A stretch of DNA of 6,226 bases, from positions 1-6,226 of the forward strand of contig QGUT01000101.1 of the NCBI GenBank assembly GCA_003242255.1, written 5' to 3'. Shown here in pieces: positions 5,296-6,226 of the stretch. The stretch is from Bacillota bacterium. Lineage in GTDB: Bacteria; Bacillota; Thermosediminibacteria; Thermosediminibacterales; Thermosediminibacteraceae. The notes beneath the pieces are model-generated. The model was not told the DNA's origin, made no database searches, and saw only the letters and a list, made by a program, of their open reading frames with translations. A program made the position numbers and the translations under genes. Each line of letters opens with the position of its first letter. The first letter of the stretch is position 1.

Positions 5296-6226
5296 ATGTT
5301 CAATCCCGAAAGGATAGATACTTTTCCGGAAAAACCCGGTGTTTATATAATGAAAGACAAGAGCGGCAAGGTCATCTACGTAGGTAAAGCGGTGTCTCTA
5401 AAACATCGCGTGCGCTCCTATTTTAAATCGGGAGACAGCCTGCCTCCTAAAGTAAGTTCTATGGTCTCACATATAGAAGACATAGAATATATCGTCACCG
5501 ATTCGGAAGTGGAAGCGCTCATCTTGGAGTGCAACCTGATAAAATTCTATCGGCCTAAGTACAATATTCTTTTAAAAGATGACAAGCATTACCCATATAT
5601 AAAAATAACGACGAACGAGCCCTTTCCTAGAATAGAGGTTGTGCGAAGAGTGAAGAAGGATGGAGCAAAATATTTTGGGCCCTATGTAGATGCCAAAGCT
5701 ATGCGCGAAGCCATAGATGTGCTCAGAAAAATTTTCCCCATCAGGAGCTGCAAAAAGGATTTGAGACGGGTTCCGTTGAAAGAACGGCCCTGTCTTAATT
5801 ATCACATTAAGCTTTGTGCTGCTCCCTGCCAGAGTTTCATCTCAGAGGAGGAATACGGAGAACTTGTAAAAAATGTGGTGATGTTTTTAGAGGGAAAGAA
5901 GGAGCAGCTTTTGGGTCATTTGAAAGCCAAAATGGAAGAAGCGGCATCTTCTCTAAATTTTGAGGCGGCGGCAGTCTATCGAGATCAGATCGCAGCCTTG
6001 GAAAAAGTATTGGAAAAACAGAAAATATCGTCCACCGACCTGGTTGATCAGGACATCATAGCGATGGCGCGGGGATTCGATACGACGTGCTTGACGGTGT
6101 TTTTCGTGCGAGAAGGAAATATCATTGAGCGGGAGCCTTTCATTCTGAGCAATACCGAGGGAGCCGAGAGGAAAGAAATCCTGGCTGCCTTTATAAAACA
6201 ATTTTATGATGGGGCTTCTTTTATCC
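5296..6226 (+). CDS. uvrC: UvrABC system protein C (3' truncated by window)
   Basis: About 310 residues are present, roughly the first half of a family that usually has about 600. UvrC cuts damaged DNA on both sides of a lesion after UvrA/UvrB recognition. The N-terminal GIY-YIG nuclease domain that makes the 3' incision is visible: PGVYIM (14-19), YVGKAVSLKHRV (28-39, with Y28 and R38 likely catalytic) and the acidic helix SEVEALILE (70-78). Cysteines C152, C166, C174 and C178 match the four-cysteine cluster reported to bind iron-sulfur in E. coli UvrC. The UVR domain that contacts UvrB spans about 204-239 (NFEAAAVYRDQI). The RNase H-like domain for the 5' incision starts near the end and is cut off. 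The start is ATG with GGAGG (5283-5287) eight bases upstream. Positions 33-34 are V-S where K-N is common, a minor oddity. Confidence 0.96.
   Translation, partial: MFNPERIDTFPEKPGVYIMKDKSGKVIYVGKAVSLKHRVRSYFKSGDSLPPKVSSMVSHIEDIEYIVTDSEVEALILECNLIKFYRPKYNILLKDDKHYPYIKITTNEPFPRIEVVRRVKKDGAKYFGPYVDAKAMREAIDVLRKIFPIRSCKKDLRRVPLKERPCLNYHIKLCAAPCQSFISEEEYGELVKNVVMFLEGKKEQLLGHLKAKMEEAASSLNFEAAAVYRDQIAALEKVLEKQKISSTDLVDQDIIAMARGFDTTCLTVFFVREGNIIEREPFILSNTEGAERKEILAAFIKQFYDGASFI

Overview
This 6.2 kb window most likely comes from a Firmicute of the anaerobic, possibly thermophilic clostridial type. That is an inference from AT-rich intergenic regions, strong AGGAGG-type ribosome binding sites, GTG use as a start codon, a CadC-type metal sensor, and a sigma-54 activator carrying ACT and PAS domains. 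No rRNA, tRNA, CRISPR array or insertion sequence is visible.

Layout: (1) The window opens with the last 49 codons of a sensor histidine kinase on the + strand. It converges on alanine dehydrogenase (ald, - strand), and the two share one bidirectional intrinsic terminator. (2) Upstream of ald, on the same - strand, is a 515-residue TyrR-like activator (ACT - PAS - sigma-54 AAA+ - TyrR-type helix-turn-helix). (3) Divergent from the activator, across 294 AT-rich bases, is a sodium:alanine/glycine symporter (AGCS family) on the + strand, closed by a clear terminator. (4) Next is a small CadC/SmtB-type metal-responsive repressor with its own promoter and a candidate palindromic operator. (5) The window ends inside uvrC (nucleotide excision repair), which has an extended -10 promoter.

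The first three complete genes read as one alanine-use module. The symporter imports alanine with sodium, Ald oxidatively deaminates it to pyruvate, ammonium and NADH, and the ACT-domain activator would sense an amino acid and switch on ald. The 132-base gap between activator and ald supports this directly. It holds a -24/-12 promoter with GG and GC exactly 10 bases apart, which is the sigma-54 spacing. About 77 bases upstream of the predicted start lies a perfect dyad, TGGAAA-N6-TTTCCA, which differs from the TyrR box (TGTAAA-N6-TTTACA) by one symmetrical base per arm. The activator also has an unusual loop motif, GTFTGA instead of GAFTGA. No sigma-54 promoter was found before the symporter, so its control may differ. 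The divergent region instead holds several related 17-base elements of unknown role.

The right part has two further regulatory arrangements. The cadC promoter contains a 27-base imperfect palindrome between and over its -35/-10 boxes. A hairpin between cadC and uvrC places the uvrC promoter in its loop and the uvrC ribosome binding site in its 3' arm. All families here are known. What is worth following up is the regulatory wiring, not a new enzyme system.
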